From: Myxococcus xanthus
Lineage (GTDB): Bacteria > Myxococcota > Myxococcia > Myxococcales > Myxococcaceae
Reading direction: 5' to 3'
Length of the DNA: 64,000 nt
Assembly (NCBI RefSeq): GCF_900106535.1
Contig: NZ_FNOH01000004.1
Span: 496,001 to 560,000, forward strand
The position numbers were made by a program, and so were the translations under genes. The notes beneath the pieces were generated by a model that saw only the letters and a program-made list of their open reading frames with translations, had not been told where the DNA came from and did not search any database. Of this stretch, positions 46,738 to 57,368 are shown piece by piece; within the stretch, counting starts at the first letter, position 1, and the number at the start of each line of letters is the position of its first letter.

Positions 46738-48198
46738 ATGAGATGGCTGAGCACGCGCCTCACGGGCGTACTGGTGGCATGGGTGCTGGTGGCACCGCTG
46801 GCGGAGGCGGCGAACCGGAAGCAGGAGGTAGACCGGTACATCCATGGGTTCCACCAGAAGGGCATGTTCAACGGAACGGCGCTCGTAGCCACGGAGGGGG
46901 GCATCCTCCTCAAGAAGGGCTACGGCTCCGCGAACCTCGAGTGGAAGGTGCCCAACGCGCCGGACACGAAGTTCCGCATCGGCTCCATCACCAAGTCCTT
47001 CACGGCAACCGTCATCCTGCAGCTCGTCGCCGAGGGAAAGCTCCAGCTCGATGACCCCATCACGAAGCACCTGCCGGACTACCGGGGCGACACCGGTGGG
47101 CGCGTCACCATCACCCACCTGTTGAACCACACCTCCGGCATCCCCAGCTACACGTCAGCCCCCCATTTCCGGGCCGACTCGGTCAACCCCTATGGCGTCG
47201 CGGAGTTCGTGAAGAAGTCCTGCAGTGGCGACCTGGAGTTCGAGCCCGGCACGAAGTACGCGTACAACAACTGCGGCTACTACCTGCTGGGCGCCCTCAT
47301 CGAGAAGCTCACCGGCCAGACGTATGCGCAGGCCGTGCAGGCGCGCATCTTCGGGCCACTGGGCATGAAGGACTCCGGCTATGACGTCACCGCCACGGTG
47401 CTGCCCAAGCGCGCCAGCGGCTACACGCCCAGGCCGGGCGGGTACGTCAACGCGCCCTACATCGACATGGGCCAGCCCTATGCCGCCGGCTCGCTGTACT
47501 CGACGGTGGAGGACCTGTACCGCTGGGACCGGGCCTTCTACGGCGACACGCTGATGCCCGCGGAGCTCAAGCAGAAGATGCTCACCCCGGGCCTTCAGCA
47601 CTACGGCTTCGGCTGGGCCATTGCCCCCGTGCAACTGCATGACGGCAAGACGAAGCTTCCAGGTATCTTCCACAGCGGCGGCATCAACGGCTTCTCATCC
47701 CTCCTGGTCCGCCTGCCCGAGCGCAAGGAGGTCGTCATCCTCCTCGACAACGCGACCCACGGCGACCTCCAGGAGATTGCGGGCGGCGTGCTGAGCATCC
47801 TCCATGGCATCGCCCCCCGGCAGGCCCGGATGCCCATCGGCACCGTGATGATGGAGTCTCTCGGCAAGGGCTCCACCGCCGAGGCCATCGCCAACTACCG
47901 CGCGCTGAAGAAGACGAAAGAAGCCCAGTACGACTTCAGCGAATCGCAGTTGAACACGGTGGGCTACCACCTCTTGCGCGACGGGCGCGTGGTGGATGCC
48001 ATCGAGGTGTTCAAGCTCAACGTGGAGACGTTCCCCAAGGGGGCCAACTGCTACGACAGCCTCGGCGAGGCCTACGCCGCCCACGGCGACAAGGAACAGG
48101 CCATCGCGAACTACCGCAAGTCCCTGGAGCTGGACCCCAAGAACGAGAACGCGGTGAAGATGCTCAAGGAGCTCGAGCAGCCCGCCGCGACGCGGTAG
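46738..48198 (+). CDS. Exported serine hydrolase (class C beta-lactamase family) with C-terminal TPR
   Basis: The 486-residue protein has a signal sequence (GVLVAWVLVAPLAEAA). The class C beta-lactamase/DD-peptidase fold follows: catalytic SITK at 83-86, KYAYNNCGYYLLG with the YxN motif, and HSGG near residue 318 as the third motif. About 100 C-terminal residues have TPR character: LLRDGRVVDAIEVFKLNVETFP, then YDSLGEAYAAHGDKEQAIANYRKSLELDPKN. Homologues are esterases, D-aminopeptidases or DD-peptidases rather than resistance enzymes. GGGGAGG precedes the ATG. It converges on glnS. Confidence 0.9.
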   Translation: MRWLSTRLTGVLVAWVLVAPLAEAANRKQEVDRYIHGFHQKGMFNGTALVATEGGILLKKGYGSANLEWKVPNAPDTKFRIGSITKSFTATVILQLVAEGKLQLDDPITKHLPDYRGDTGGRVTITHLLNHTSGIPSYTSAPHFRADSVNPYGVAEFVKKSCSGDLEFEPGTKYAYNNCGYYLLGALIEKLTGQTYAQAVQARIFGPLGMKDSGYDVTATVLPKRASGYTPRPGGYVNAPYIDMGQPYAAGSLYSTVEDLYRWDRAFYGDTLMPAELKQKMLTPGLQHYGFGWAIAPVQLHDGKTKLPGIFHSGGINGFSSLLVRLPERKEVVILLDNATHGDLQEIAGGVLSILHGIAPRQARMPIGTVMMESLGKGSTAEAIANYRALKKTKEAQYDFSESQLNTVGYHLLRDGRVVDAIEVFKLNVETFPKGANCYDSLGEAYAAHGDKEQAIANYRKSLELDPKNENAVKMLKELEQPAATR

Positions 48199-48227
48199 GC
48201 CGCGAGCCTTCCGACGAAAGCACCGTG

Positions 48228-48257
48228 CCGGGTGCCGCCAGCGTGGGCGGCACCCGG
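48228..48257. terminator. Bidirectional hairpin terminator
   Basis: CCGGGTGCCGCC and GGCGGCACCCGG form a perfect 12-bp stem with a 6-base loop between the convergent serine hydrolase and glnS genes. No U-tract follows. Confidence 0.7.
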
Positions 48258-48271
48258 AAGCACGCCAGGGA

Positions 48272-49960
<1,689 letters not shown>

Positions 49961-50137
49961 GATGGGGGCGAATCCTCGTGAAGCAGCCGGGGGCCGGCAA
50001 GGGATTCCTGCTCCAGATGCCGCCGGCCGGGCCTCCGGGACGAAGATGGACGTCCCGAAGCCGTGCAGGGGAACCCCCGGGGGGGCTCATTTCATCCCCC
50101 CGTCCGGAAGGCGGGGGACCGGGCCCCTCTCCCTCTG

Positions 50138-51295
50138 TCAGAGCGACGAGAGCAGGGACTCCCAGGCCTTGAGGGCGCGGTCGGCGGACAGCTCCTCGGA
50201 GCGGCGCCGGGCCCGGGCGGACAGGTCGGCCCGGTGCACGTCGTCCTGGACGATGCGCGCCAGGGCGTCCGCCAGCGCCTGGGGCTGCTCCATGGGCACC
50301 AGGACGCCGTGCTTGCCGTGCTCCAGCACCTCCGCGGGGCCGGAGGGGCAGTCGGTACTGACCACGGGGCAGCCCAGGGCCAGCGCCTCCAACAGCACCA
50401 TGGGCAGCCCCTCGAAGCGCGAGGACAGGGCGAAGGCCGCCGCCCGCCGCATCAGCGCATGGGGGTTGGGCGCGAAGCCCGGCAGGAAGACGGAGTCCTC
50501 CACGCCCAGGGACTTCACCAGCGCCTTCAGCTCCGCCTCCAGCGAGCCTTCCCCCAGGATGAGCAGGTGCTGGTCCACCCCGGCCTGACGCATCAGCGCG
50601 TGGCTCCGGATGAGCACGTCGAAGGCCTTCTGGTGCTCCAGCCGGCCCACGGCGATGACCACGGGCTTGCGGAAGATGGGCTCCGCCCAGGCGGGCAGCG
50701 GGTGCTCACCGGCGGCGCGCACCCGGTCGCCGTCCACGAAGTTGGGGATGACGTGGAGCTGCTCGGGCCGCACCGGCACCAGGTCCCGGAAGGCCTTCGC
50801 TGAATCGTGGCCGCACGCGACGATGCGGCTCATGCGAGGGTAGAGCCACCGCAGGCCCCAGAGCTGCCGCCGGGGCTGCTCCAGGTGGAAGGCGCCCCAG
50901 TCGAAGTGAATCATGCCCACCACGGGCTTGCGCAGCAGCCGCCCCGCCAGGCACGCCAGCAGCGCCGCCCGGCCCTCCTGCCCCGCCACGATGACGTCCA
51001 CGTCGCGCGCCTCGCGCACCAGCCGCCAGAAGAAACGCGGCAGCATGCCCCGCCGGTACTCGAAGGCGTCGGTGCCCCACACCACCTCGGTGCGCTGTGG
51101 AATCCGGTCACTCTGGCTCTTCGGATGGGGCCGGTGGTGGAAGAACATCTTCGTGTCGAACTGACTGGGGTCCAGCCCCGTCAGCACGTTGCACACGGAC
51201 CGTTCGATGCCGCCCGAGCCCAGGAACACCAGCGTGAACAGCACCCGCTTCCGAGCGGCTACTGGAGGCGCCTCGCCCTGTGTCGTTACGAGCAT
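50138..51295 (-). CDS. Glycosyltransferase family 4 protein
   Basis: This 385-residue protein has the GT-B fold pattern of GT4 enzymes: GSGGIERSVCNVLTGL near the N-terminus (after KRVLFTLVFLG), then VVIAVGRLEHQKAFDVLIRS, VFLPGFAPNPHALMRRAAAFALSSRFEGLPMVLLEALALG and CPVVSTDCPSGPAEVLEHG. The ExxxxxxxE motif is in this segment. GT4 enzymes transfer sugars from nucleotide donors to lipid, polysaccharide or secondary metabolites. It is within 2.5 kb of a family 2 glycosyltransferase. The start at ATG 51295 is preferred over the much longer open frame. Confidence 0.9.
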   Translation of the reverse strand: MLVTTQGEAPPVAARKRVLFTLVFLGSGGIERSVCNVLTGLDPSQFDTKMFFHHRPHPKSQSDRIPQRTEVVWGTDAFEYRRGMLPRFFWRLVREARDVDVIVAGQEGRAALLACLAGRLLRKPVVGMIHFDWGAFHLEQPRRQLWGLRWLYPRMSRIVACGHDSAKAFRDLVPVRPEQLHVIPNFVDGDRVRAAGEHPLPAWAEPIFRKPVVIAVGRLEHQKAFDVLIRSHALMRQAGVDQHLLILGEGSLEAELKALVKSLGVEDSVFLPGFAPNPHALMRRAAAFALSSRFEGLPMVLLEALALGCPVVSTDCPSGPAEVLEHGKHGVLVPMEQPQALADALARIVQDDVHRADLSARARRRSEELSADRALKAWESLLSSL

Positions 51296-51464
51296 CACCC
51301 GCACTCTCACGTGCTTCGAGACACCGCGGTCCAGGACCTTCGGAGTGACAGGACTCCCCCCGGCTCCAACCTGACCCACCCGCGGTGTAACCAACTTGCA
51401 TTCGCTCCGCCACCCCCTCGGCTCAGCTAGGGTTCGCTTTATTCCAAGCCAATCCCAGATATCC

Positions 51465-52391
51465 GTGAAAACACGCACTCAATTCCGCTGTCTCATGGCG
51501 CTGGCGCCCCTCTGCGTGTTGCTCGCCGCGGCGGGATATCTCGTGGTGAACGGTCATCGCATTGGCCAGGGCCTGCTGCATCCGTCGCCCATTCCGGTGA
51601 CACGTCCCCCGGCGGAGCCGGCGTTGTCGCCGCTGGAGGACGTGGCCTTCACCACGTCCGACGGGGTGCCGCTCAAGGGCTGGTACGTGCCTTCCCGCAA
51701 CCGCGCCGCGGTGGTGCTGGTACACGGCTTCGCGGACAACCGCGCGCAGTTGCTCTTCGAGGCCCGGACGCTCGCGGGCGCGGGCTACGGTGTGTTGCTC
51801 TTTGATTTACGCGCGCATGGCGAGAGCGGCGGCGACACGGTGACGTGGGGAGACCGGGAGCGGCGCGACGTGACGGCGGCGCTGGATTTCATCTCACGGC
51901 GCCCGGACGTGGACCCGGGACGGTTGGGCCTCTTCGGCTTCTCCATGGGCGGCACCACGTCGCTCCTGGTCGCCAGCGAGGACGCGCGGGTGAAGGCGGT
52001 GGCCGCCGCGGGGGCCTATCCCGCGCTGGAGGCGGACATCTACGCGGGCTATGGCCGCTGGGGTGCGATGAGCGCGGAGCCGGTGCTGTGGACCCTGCGC
52101 CGCGCGGGTGTGACGGTGGACGCGGTGCGCCCCATTGACGGGATGTGCCGACTGGGCGGCAGGCCGCTGCTGCTGGTCAACGGCGACGTGGACCCGGACG
52201 CGCCCGCGAAGCTCCAGGCCAGCCTCTTCCAGGCCGCGTGCGAACCCAAGTCACTCTGGGTCGTCGAGGGCGCGGGCCATGGCCAGTACGCGCGTGTGGC
52301 GCCGGAGGAATACGCGCGCCGGCTGCTCCAGCACTTCGGCGCGGCGCTCCAGGCCCTGCCTCAAGCCTCCTCGGGCGGCGCCACCCACTGA
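51465..52391 (+). CDS. Exported/membrane-anchored alpha/beta hydrolase
   Basis: The 308-residue protein has an N-terminal hydrophobic helix (LMALAPLCVLLAAAGYLVV), probably a membrane anchor. The alpha/beta hydrolase core follows: AVVLVHGFADNRAQLL (oxyanion), nucleophile GFSMGG, acid in NGDVDPDAP and histidine in EGAGHGQY. The substrate is probably an ester or peptide. The GTG start at 51465 and ATG at 51495 are both possible; neither has a strong ribosome binding site. Its end overlaps the Bpt gene by 31 bases on the opposite strand. Confidence 0.8.
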   Translation: MKTRTQFRCLMALAPLCVLLAAAGYLVVNGHRIGQGLLHPSPIPVTRPPAEPALSPLEDVAFTTSDGVPLKGWYVPSRNRAAVVLVHGFADNRAQLLFEARTLAGAGYGVLLFDLRAHGESGGDTVTWGDRERRDVTAALDFISRRPDVDPGRLGLFGFSMGGTTSLLVASEDARVKAVAAAGAYPALEADIYAGYGRWGAMSAEPVLWTLRRAGVTVDAVRPIDGMCRLGGRPLLLVNGDVDPDAPAKLQASLFQAACEPKSLWVVEGAGHGQYARVAPEEYARRLLQHFGAALQALPQASSGGATH

Positions 52392-53110
52392 GGCGCCGCG
52401 TCCAGCGCGGGCCGCTCCTCCAGCAACTCGTGCGGGCGGAAGGCGCCCTTGTAGCGCAGGGACGCGCACGCCAGGACGCGGTAGCCCAGGTAGACGTGGG
52501 GAATGCCCCGCGCCTTCGCCAGCTCCACCTGGTGCAGCACGTTGGCCGTGCCCAGCGACAGGTGCGCGTAGGCGGGGTCGTAGAAGAAATACACGGCGCT
52601 CCAGGCGCGCGGCGTCTCGTCGCAGATGCCCACGCCCACCAGCCTGGGCCCGCCCTCCGCGCCGTCGTCGTACCACGCCACCTCGCGCGCGGACGGGTGC
52701 GGATAGGAGAACTGGAGCGAGTACTCGCGCGCGGTGATGGGTGACGGCTCCCATTCGCGCACGGCCTCGCGCTCCGAATGCCACTGGCGATACAGCGCCA
52801 GCCGCGCGTCATCCACACGCGGCGGCCCCACCTCCACGCGCAGGTGCGCGCACGCGGCACGCGCCCGGCGCTGGCTGCGGTTGGGCCGGAAGCCCTCCAC
52901 GGGGATGCGCAATGACACGCAGGCATTGCAGCCCACGCAGGCCGGCCGGAAGTACACCAGGCCGAAGCGGCGCCAGCCTCGCACCAGCAGGTGCTCGTAC
53001 TCCTCCGGCGTGACGTCCTCCAGCACGAGGTTTTCGAGCGAGGCCTCCCGCTCCGGCAGGTAGCTGCAGGCCCGGGGCGACTCGACTTCGTGTGCCAGGA
53101 GGAACGCCAT
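52361..53110 (-). CDS. bpt: Aspartate/glutamate leucyltransferase (bacterial Bpt, ATE-family)
   Basis: The 249-residue protein has the Bpt pattern: ACSYLPEREASLENLVLED, FRPACVGCNACVSLRIPVEGFRPNRSQRR, and C-terminal YVYFFYDPAY-like and YLGYRV segments. The Cys cluster CVGCNAC is present. Bpt transfers Leu from Leu-tRNA to proteins with N-terminal Asp or Glu, making N-degrons for ClpS/ClpAP. The length is typical for the bacterial enzyme (~240). The ATG at 53110 is used; an upstream open frame is not coding-like. Confidence 0.9.
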   Translation of the reverse strand: MAFLLAHEVESPRACSYLPEREASLENLVLEDVTPEEYEHLLVRGWRRFGLVYFRPACVGCNACVSLRIPVEGFRPNRSQRRARAACAHLRVEVGPPRVDDARLALYRQWHSEREAVREWEPSPITAREYSLQFSYPHPSAREVAWYDDGAEGGPRLVGVGICDETPRAWSAVYFFYDPAYAHLSLGTANVLHQVELAKARGIPHVYLGYRVLACASLRYKGAFRPHELLEERPALDAAPQWVAPPEEA

Positions 53111-53249
53111 GTGTGGCCTGTTCCTGTCGCGACCGTCGTCCGGCGTCAAGTCTGACCCGGTGACCCGAAGCCACCACTTCCGGGCGAGCCCCCGCTTCTC
53201 AGAGGGAAAAGCGTCGTCCGCGGCACGCCCGTCTGCCCAGCCGTCAGGC

Positions 53250-53265
53250 TGGCATGACGTCTGCA
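53250..53265 (+). promoter_or_regulatory. Sigma-54-type promoter upstream of the 84-codon ORF
   Basis: TGGCATGACGTCTGCA fits the -24/-12 consensus (TGGCAC-N5-TTGCA) with two mismatches and correct 12-base spacing of GG and GC. A transcript would begin near 53277, 32 bases before the ATG at 53309. Confidence 0.5.
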
Positions 53266-53308
53266 CAACCAACGGCCAGCCTCGCGGAGTCGAGGCAGGA
53301 GGATGACC

Positions 53309-53563
53309 ATGGCCCGCCACCGCACACAGCCTTCGCTGAACCGCCTGTCGCATTGGGATTTCGGTCGAGCGGACAGGCAGGTCCGTGCGGCCACTGGCAG
53401 CCATGACTGGGTGGTTGTGAGCGCCACATCCCCCTCCCGTCCGAGTGGGAACCGCCAGAATCCGGACATTCCTGTCCTACTTGCGGCGGTCCGGGCACAG
53501 GTCGAGTGCGACCCGGAAGAGGTGGATGGAGTGGATTTCGACCTGGAGTTCGCGAGCTACTGA
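53309..53563 (+). CDS. Small unknown protein (84 residues)
   Basis: The ATG at 53309 follows AGGAGG with a six-base spacer, a strong start. The protein begins with a basic stretch (RHRTQPSLNRLSHWDFGRADRQ) and ends in a very acidic tail (VECDPEEVDGVDFDLEFASY). There is no signal peptide or membrane segment. A sigma-54-type promoter lies just upstream, which supports it as a real gene. Unrecognised. Confidence 0.6.
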   Translation: MARHRTQPSLNRLSHWDFGRADRQVRAATGSHDWVVVSATSPSRPSGNRQNPDIPVLLAAVRAQVECDPEEVDGVDFDLEFASY

Positions 53564-53628
53564 TGTGACGGGGTGGCGCGCGGGCGTGCGGCTTCTCAGG
53601 CGTGGCCGCCAACGCGTATAAGTCCGCT

Positions 53629-54480
53629 ATGTCCGTCATTGACGTCTCGGTGGTGATGCCCACCCACAAGCGGGAGAAGGAAGTGGTGGAGGCCATCCGC
53701 TCGGTCCTCCGCCAGGAAGGGGTGAACGTCGAGGTCCTCGTCCTGGACGACACGCCCGAGGGCACGGCGCGCGAGGCGGTGGAAGGGCTGAAGGACGAGC
53801 GGGTCCGCTACCTGGTGAACGATCCACCGTCGAAGGGCCGCCCGGCCGTGGTGCGCAACCACGGCGCCACGCTGGCCCGCGGGCGCTACCTGCACTTCCT
53901 GGATGACGACGACATGCTCGCCGAGGGCGCGCTGCACGCCATGGTGAGCGCGCTGGACGCTCGGCCGGACGCGGGCGTGGCGGTGGGCTGGGTGGTGCCC
54001 TTCGGCGACGACGCGGACTGGCTCAAGGACAAGAGCGAGTACTTCGAGTGGGCCGCCCAGGTGGGCGCCAGCACCCCCAACAGCGCGTGGACGGTGGCCC
54101 ACATCCTCTTCCGCGGCACGCTGTATGTGAACTCCGCGTGCATGGTGCGCCGCGAGCACTTCGCCCCGCTGGGCGGCTTCGACGCCACCATCCCCGTCTA
54201 CGAGGACGTGGACTTCTACCTGCGCGGCATCCGCGCGTTCGGCCACGTCTACGTCAACCGGCCCATCCTGCACTACCGCACCGGCCGGCCGTCGCTGATG
54301 CACAACCTGGGCAAGGACGGCACGCTGGTGGTGCAGTCCAACGAGATGATTCACGGCAAGTACCGCAAGACGAACGGCATGCTGGAGTACCGCCTCATGC
54401 AGGCCGCCCTGCGGGTGCTGCCCTTCGAGGTCGCCCGCCGTCTGCCGCTGCGCCTGCGCAACCAGGGCCGCGCGTCATGA
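53629..54480 (+). CDS. Family 2 glycosyltransferase
   Basis: This 283-residue protein has the GT-A fold of GT2 enzymes: VSVVMPTHKREKEVVEAIRSVLRQ, VLVLDDTPEG, NHGATLARGRYLHFLDDDDML (DxD) and the acceptor-side segment GGFDATIPVYEDVDFYLR. It lacks transmembrane helices, so it acts at the cytoplasmic face. The gene overlaps the PLP decarboxylase by four bases, so both are translationally coupled. The start at ATG 53629 has no clear ribosome binding site; a GTG at 53602 is an alternative. The acceptor is unknown. Confidence 0.88.
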   Translation: MSVIDVSVVMPTHKREKEVVEAIRSVLRQEGVNVEVLVLDDTPEGTAREAVEGLKDERVRYLVNDPPSKGRPAVVRNHGATLARGRYLHFLDDDDMLAEGALHAMVSALDARPDAGVAVGWVVPFGDDADWLKDKSEYFEWAAQVGASTPNSAWTVAHILFRGTLYVNSACMVRREHFAPLGGFDATIPVYEDVDFYLRGIRAFGHVYVNRPILHYRTGRPSLMHNLGKDGTLVVQSNEMIHGKYRKTNGMLEYRLMQAALRVLPFEVARRLPLRLRNQGRAS

Positions 54481-55919
54481 GCCTCAAGAGCCGGCTTCTC
54501 GGGACGGCCAGACGCCAGGTGAAGCAGACGCTGCGCCCGGTGCTCCAGCGGGCCATGGCCCCGGCGCGCAACCACATCCCCGCCTCGCACTGGGGCCTGC
54601 GGGACGTGCCCGGCCAGGGCCTGAGCCTGGAGGGTGTCCCGCTGGCGCAGTTGGTGGAGCGCTGGGGCTCGCCGCTGCACGTGGTGCACATGGCGGCACT
54701 GCGGCGCAACGCGGAGCGCTTCCTCGCGGTGCCTCCGGGGCGCACGGGCGGCTGTGAAGTCTATTACTCGTACAAAACGAACCCGGTGCCCGGCGTGCTG
54801 TCCTTCCTGCACGGCCTGGGCGTGGGCGCGGAGGTCATCTCCGCCTACGAGATGTGGCTGGCGCTGAAGCTGGGCGTGCCCCCGGAGCGCATCGTCTACA
54901 ACGGCCCGGTGAAGTCGGAGGCCTCCGTGCGCGAGGCCATCTCCCGGGGCATCCAGTTGCTGGCCGCCAACCACGCGGAGGAGATAGCCGTCTTCGCCCG
55001 GCTGGCCGCGGAGCTGGACCGCCGCCCGCGCGTCGCCGTGCGGGTGACGACGAACAGCGGCTGGTCCGCGCAGTTCGGCACGCCCATCGCGGGAGGCGCC
55101 GCGCTGCGGGCCTACCAGCAGGCGCGCGGCTCGAAGCACCTGGACGTGGTGGGCCTGCACGCGCACCGTGGAGAAACCATCCGCACGGAGGGCGACTTCA
55201 CGGCCTTCGTGGAGTCGGTGCTCGACTTCACGGACACGCTGCACCAGGAGCTGGGACTGGACTTGGAGGTGCTCGATTTGGGCGGCAGCCTCAACACGCC
55301 CACCGTCGAGCACATCGCCGAGCGCGACTGGCGCCTCAACCTCACCTTCTTCCGCGACGTGCCCGCGCCCGACCCGGCGGCGTCGCTGTCCATCGACCGC
55401 TACGTGGCGCTGGCGGTGGAGATGGTGGAGACGCACTACGCGCGGCGCGGCCGGCAGCGTCCCCGCATCTTCCTGGAGCCGGGCCGCGCCATGACGGGCG
55501 ACACGCAGCTCTTGCTGGGCCGCGTGCACGCGCTCAAGGCGGGGGAAGACAGGACGTGGGCGGTGCTGGACGCCGGCATCAACCATGCCGAGTGCGTGCG
55601 CAACGAATACCACCAGCTCTTCCACGTGAACCGGCCGGACGCGCCGGCCGACAAGGTTTACACGGTGGTGGGCCCCATCTGCACGCCGGGCGACACGCTC
55701 TACCACGCGAAGCGGCTACCCGACCTGCGCGTGGGGGACACGCTGGCCATCATGGATGCGGGCGCCTACTTCGTGCCCTTCGCCACGTCCTTCTCCTATC
55801 CCCAGCCGGCCATCGTCGCGCTGGAGGACGGGAAGGAGCGGCTGCTGCGGCGCGCGGAGACGTTCGATGACCTGGTGACGTTCGACGCGCTGGACAGCCG
55901 CGCCGCGCTCACCGGTTGA
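54477..55919 (+). CDS. PLP-dependent decarboxylase, fold type III (Orn/DAP/Arg family)
   Basis: The 480-residue enzyme has the PLP lysine in YYSYKTNPVPGVL and the family's loops: VGAEVISAYEMWLALKLG, VGLHAHRGETI, DLGGSLNTPTVEH and FLEPGRAMTGDTQLLLGRV. CTPGDTLYHAKRLPDLRVGDTL ends with the Cys-containing active-site segment, and GAYFVPFATSFSY follows. The group decarboxylates meso-diaminopimelate, ornithine, lysine or arginine. An N-terminal basic stretch (SRLLGTARRQVKQTLRPVLQ) precedes the core. It is coupled to a GT2 gene and ends overlapping the convergent ATP-grasp gene. Confidence 0.9.
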   Translation: MSLKSRLLGTARRQVKQTLRPVLQRAMAPARNHIPASHWGLRDVPGQGLSLEGVPLAQLVERWGSPLHVVHMAALRRNAERFLAVPPGRTGGCEVYYSYKTNPVPGVLSFLHGLGVGAEVISAYEMWLALKLGVPPERIVYNGPVKSEASVREAISRGIQLLAANHAEEIAVFARLAAELDRRPRVAVRVTTNSGWSAQFGTPIAGGAALRAYQQARGSKHLDVVGLHAHRGETIRTEGDFTAFVESVLDFTDTLHQELGLDLEVLDLGGSLNTPTVEHIAERDWRLNLTFFRDVPAPDPAASLSIDRYVALAVEMVETHYARRGRQRPRIFLEPGRAMTGDTQLLLGRVHALKAGEDRTWAVLDAGINHAECVRNEYHQLFHVNRPDAPADKVYTVVGPICTPGDTLYHAKRLPDLRVGDTLAIMDAGAYFVPFATSFSYPQPAIVALEDGKERLLRRAETFDDLVTFDALDSRAALTG

Positions 55920-57207
55920 GCACCATCATCCGGATGAAGGCCCGGGGGTGGCGCGCGGAGCCGTAGAGAATCTGCGCCACCTCCACCGCGGTGGGCATCA
56001 GGTCATCCGAGTCGATGAGCGGGTCCACCGCCACGTCCCGGTGTGACGCCAGCCAGCTCCGCCACTGGCGGGCCTCGTCCTCCGGCAGCGCACCGGACAG
56101 CCGCTGGAGGTTGAGCAGCATCTCCAGCGCGATGCGGTTGCAGAACACCTCGCCGTTGCCACGCCAGTCACGCGCGGCCCGCAGCTCGCGGCGCAGGGCA
56201 TCCCGGTCCCCCAGCGCGGCGTGGTAGGCCAGGAGCGGCAGCGGCAGGCCCCGGGCGATGTCGAAGCCCATCTGCCCGTAGTAACGGGGGTTGAAGTCGA
56301 TGAGGAGGAAGTCGTCCTTCGTCTGGATGAACTCCACCTCGAAGACGCCGTGGTAGCCCAGGCGCTTGCACAGACGCTGGAGCCCCGCGGCCAGCTCCTC
56401 GCGCACCGGGGCGGATTCGAAGCACACGCCCACGCCCAGCCGCCGCGGACGCTGGAGCACCTTCATGGCGCCGCGCACCTCGAACAGCTCGCCCGTCTCG
56501 TCCACGAAACCAGAGAGGCTGTAGATGCCCTCCGCCGCCTCCGGGTGGAACTCCTGCACCATGGGGCGCGACACCGCGGGGTCGAAGCGCACCAGCATGG
56601 GCGCGTACCCGTCTCGCGAGAAGGCGCGGTACTCCTCCGCGAGCTGCTCGGGCGCCTGCACCGGCTGCCCCTTGCGGTGGGTGGAGTAGAGAATCTGCGT
56701 AGTGGGCTTGATGAGGACGGGGAAGCGCGCCTCGCGGGACACCACGTTCAGGTCCGCTTCCGATTCGGGGAACCAGGTGCGCGGCAGCTTCAGGCCCGCC
56801 GCCTGGCCCGCCTCGAAGAGCTTGCGCTTGTTGAGCAGGCCGTAGACGGCGTCGATGCCCGGGTCGTAGAGGTGGAAGTACTCCGACAGCGCCTCGCGGT
56901 GGACGGACACCAGCCACGCCAGCTCATCGCTCGTCGGATAGAGCACGTGCCGCATCGGCTCGCGGCGGCCCAGGTCCATCAGCCACTCGACGAAGGCCTC
57001 GGCCTGGGACTCCGGAGGACACTGCACGCGGCGGCCCACGAAGCGAGACCAGCTCGCGGGCCCCAGCTTGCCGGGGTCCGCCACCGTGACGTCAATGCCA
57101 TTGCGTCCGAAGCAACGCGCGGCCGCGAGCGTGCCGTAGAAGCCCGCGGAGAAGAGCAGCACGGACGGACGGCCCTCCATTCGAACCTGGGGTGCCTGCT
57201 CCAACAT
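55909..57207 (-). CDS. ATP-grasp domain ligase
   Basis: This 432-residue protein has the ATP-grasp order: a pre-grasp domain (SVLLFSAGFYGTLAAARCFGRNGIDV, then VTVADPGKLGPAS), DELAWLVSVHREAL, the ATP-binding lysine segment PVLIKPTTQ and the metal segment DFLLIDFNPRYYGQMGFDIARG. ATP-grasp enzymes form acyl-phosphates and join a carboxylate to an amine. It lies convergent to the PLP decarboxylase and near glycosyltransferases, suggesting a natural-product or cell-wall modification locus. The ATG at 57207 is chosen; the ATG at 57240 also fits. The substrate is unknown. Confidence 0.85.
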   Translation of the reverse strand: MLEQAPQVRMEGRPSVLLFSAGFYGTLAAARCFGRNGIDVTVADPGKLGPASWSRFVGRRVQCPPESQAEAFVEWLMDLGRREPMRHVLYPTSDELAWLVSVHREALSEYFHLYDPGIDAVYGLLNKRKLFEAGQAAGLKLPRTWFPESEADLNVVSREARFPVLIKPTTQILYSTHRKGQPVQAPEQLAEEYRAFSRDGYAPMLVRFDPAVSRPMVQEFHPEAAEGIYSLSGFVDETGELFEVRGAMKVLQRPRRLGVGVCFESAPVREELAAGLQRLCKRLGYHGVFEVEFIQTKDDFLLIDFNPRYYGQMGFDIARGLPLPLLAYHAALGDRDALRRELRAARDWRGNGEVFCNRIALEMLLNLQRLSGALPEDEARQWRSWLASHRDVAVDPLIDSDDLMPTAVEVAQILYGSARHPRAFIRMMVLNR

Positions 57208-57368
57208 GACAGTGTCGTTCTCCCGCTGCGTTCCCGGCACGCCTCACGCGAAGGAGAGGAGGTGCCGTTTCAAGTCCTGGTCGCGGCGAAGGATAACCGC
57301 ACGCCCCCCCACTTGGCTTCCCTCGGCTGCGCCCTCTCCTTCTCTGAGAAAGACGCAGTCCCCTGTCG

